A stretch of DNA of 64,000 bases from Gleimia hominis (GTDB lineage Bacteria; Actinomycetota; Actinomycetes; Actinomycetales; Actinomycetaceae): contig NZ_JASXSX010000001.1 in NCBI RefSeq assembly GCF_032085515.1, positions 1,302,001 through 1,366,000 of the forward strand. The letters run 5' to 3'. The notes below the pieces were generated by a model. The model saw only the letters and a program-made list of their open reading frames with translations, was not told the DNA's origin and made no database searches. The first letter of the stretch is position 1, and each line of letters opens with the position of its first letter. A program made the position numbers and the translations under genes. Positions 63,064 through 64,000 of this stretch are shown piece by piece.

Positions 63064-63720
63064 CTACTGGTCCAGGGACAGCAGCAGCCGCGTTAACTCC
63101 TCAGGGGAATGGACCACGTGGTTGGCGTTCGCGAACTCATCCGGGGACGTGCCAGACCACGTGACCCCAATCGTGTCCAAACCGCACGCATTCCCACCTT
63201 CAATATCGTAAAAACGATCCCCAATCATAACTTTCGTGGAACCATCCACATCCACGCCCGCATCCCGCAGGCGACGCAAAGCTAACTCAATGACAGACGC
63301 CTTAGTGTGATCCGCCGAATCCACCTGCGACCCTGCGAGCACTCGGAAAAAGTGGGTAATCCCATATCGGGCAATAATCGGGTTCGCAACCTGCTCCATC
63401 TTCGACGTTGCTGTCGCCATCACCACCCCCGCGTGCGCAAGAGCCTCAAGCATAGGAACGACGCCAGCGAAAAGGGGCGCGTCAAACATAACTTCCTGGT
63501 AATGCTTACGGTAAGTTGCAATCGCAGGCTCAATCTCAGCGGGCGCGAGGCCAGCAAAATCACTGAAACTAGACGCCAACGGTGGCCCCACCCAGCGGCG
63601 CAACTGCTCCTGTGTCTGCAACGGCAACCCCAAGTGCGCGAGCGTAGCATTCACACTATCGGTAATCACCTGCGCCGAATCGGACAGCGTGCCATCAACA
63701 TCAAAGAGTGCAATCAGCAT
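63064..63720 (-). CDS. HAD-family phosphatase, phosphoglycolate phosphatase-like
   Basis: A 218-residue HAD hydrolase. Motif I FDVDGTLSDS, motif II ATATSKM, Lys in DHTKASVIE, and motif IV VMIGDRFYDIEGG. The helical cap (about 15-85) matches the phosphoglycolate phosphatase/Gph type. Substrate unproven. Leftward, upstream of the tRNA, with no operon partners visible. The 162-base gap before it (62902-63063) has only short GCTCAAACGCAA duplications. Confidence 0.87.
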   Translation of the reverse strand: MLIALFDVDGTLSDSAQVITDSVNATLAHLGLPLQTQEQLRRWVGPPLASSFSDFAGLAPAEIEPAIATYRKHYQEVMFDAPLFAGVVPMLEALAHAGVVMATATSKMEQVANPIIARYGITHFFRVLAGSQVDSADHTKASVIELALRRLRDAGVDVDGSTKVMIGDRFYDIEGGNACGLDTIGVTWSGTSPDEFANANHVVHSPEELTRLLLSLDQ

Positions 63721-63824
63721 GTTCTTCCTACTCTAAAGGCCAGCGCCAAGCGATTGGCGTATCCACATCTCACCATGCTAGAGTTTCACTCGTCGCTTTT
63801 GAGTGCAAACTCGAATGTTACCCA

Positions 63825-63913
63825 GCGCGGGTGGCGGAATAGGTAGACGCGCTAGCTTGAGGTGCTAGTTCCTAATTTAAACGGGAGTGGGGGTTCAAGT
63901 CCCCCTCCGCGCA
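63825..63913 (+). tRNA. tRNA-Leu (anticodon GAG)
   Basis: An 89-base class II tRNA. The acceptor stem GCGCGGG pairs with TCCGCGC (G-T closing pair); the anticodon arm CTAGC-TTGAGGT-GCTAG gives GAG, reading CUC/CUU leucine codons; a long variable arm follows; and the T arm is GGGGG-TTCAAGT-CCCCC. The final CCA is not encoded (CAG follows). A terminator follows within ten bases. Confidence 0.96.
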
Positions 63914-63920
63914 CAGCAAC

Positions 63921-63942
63921 AACCCCGGGAAACCGGGGTTTT
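63921..63942 (+). terminator. Rho-independent terminator after tRNA-Leu
   Basis: AACCCCGG and CCGGGGTT pair perfectly around GAAA, followed by TTTTC. The remaining 58 bases to the window end hold no recognisable feature. Confidence 0.9.
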
Positions 63943-64000
63943 CGCATATTCGCACACGAAACCACAGCATGGACTCCCTGCACATCTGCGAATCAAACAC

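Overview
The window reads as chromosome of a moderately high-G+C Gram-positive bacterium of the Actinomycetota. The evidence is gene content and order: lexA / chiZ-like LysM gene / nrdR in the mycobacterial arrangement, glnA2 followed by glnE, DUF3040 and DUF4191 proteins, ImuA'-ImuB-DnaE2, an actinobacterial GlgA/GlgM, and SOS boxes of the TCGAAC-N4-GTTCGA type. A mucin-glycan locus with a sortase-anchored GH101 enzyme suggests a mucosal host-associated genus, possibly Actinomycetaceae; that last step is inference. I saw no phage, insertion sequence or CRISPR array.

Layout. 1-2.7 kb: the end of a DinG-like helicase and L-lactate dehydrogenase. 2.9-18.4 kb: a galacto-N-biose (mucin core 1) utilisation locus. 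It holds a surface GH101 endo-alpha-N-acetylgalactosaminidase, a leftward operon (SIS isomerase/deaminase, ROK kinase, PfkB kinase, class II aldolase), a divergent DeoR regulator, a GH112 phosphorylase and an ABC importer lacking its ATPase. Together these could release Gal-beta-1,3-GalNAc from mucin, import it, split it to Gal-1-P and GalNAc, and run GalNAc through tagatose 6-phosphate to triose phosphates. The deacetylase and Leloir enzymes are not in the window. 18.8-20.8 kb: lexA, chiZ-like and nrdR with two SOS boxes. 21-30.5 kb: FadD, SerA, a HelR/HelD-like RNA polymerase recycling helicase, a PAC2 protein, a spermidine synthase-like methyltransferase, DNA polymerase IV and a DUF3040 protein. 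30.8-33.3 kb: divergent glgC and glgA. 33.5-39.5 kb: an ABC ATPase, glnA2, glnE and a histidine phosphatase. 39.7-46.4 kb: a polar amino acid ABC transporter, a DUF4191 protein, an MFS transporter and a kinase-like membrane protein. 46.5-53.2 kb: lipoyl E2 and E3, leucyl aminopeptidase, a small membrane protein, TrmL and a PEBP protein. 53.4-62.9 kb: the SOS mutagenesis locus imuA'-imuB-tdk-SNF2 helicase-dnaE2, with one SOS box before imuA' and another before dnaE2. The window ends with a HAD phosphatase and tRNA-Leu(GAG).

The two most interesting systems are the complete-looking core 1 mucin pathway, which appears to use the GalNAc-6-P/tagatose route rather than the bifidobacterial NahK route, and the SOS mutasome operon, in which a thymidine kinase and a SWIM/SNF2 helicase are built in between ImuB and DnaE2. 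Several short tandem repeats (24-44 bp units) sit just after stop codons or inside genes and may be variable between strains.
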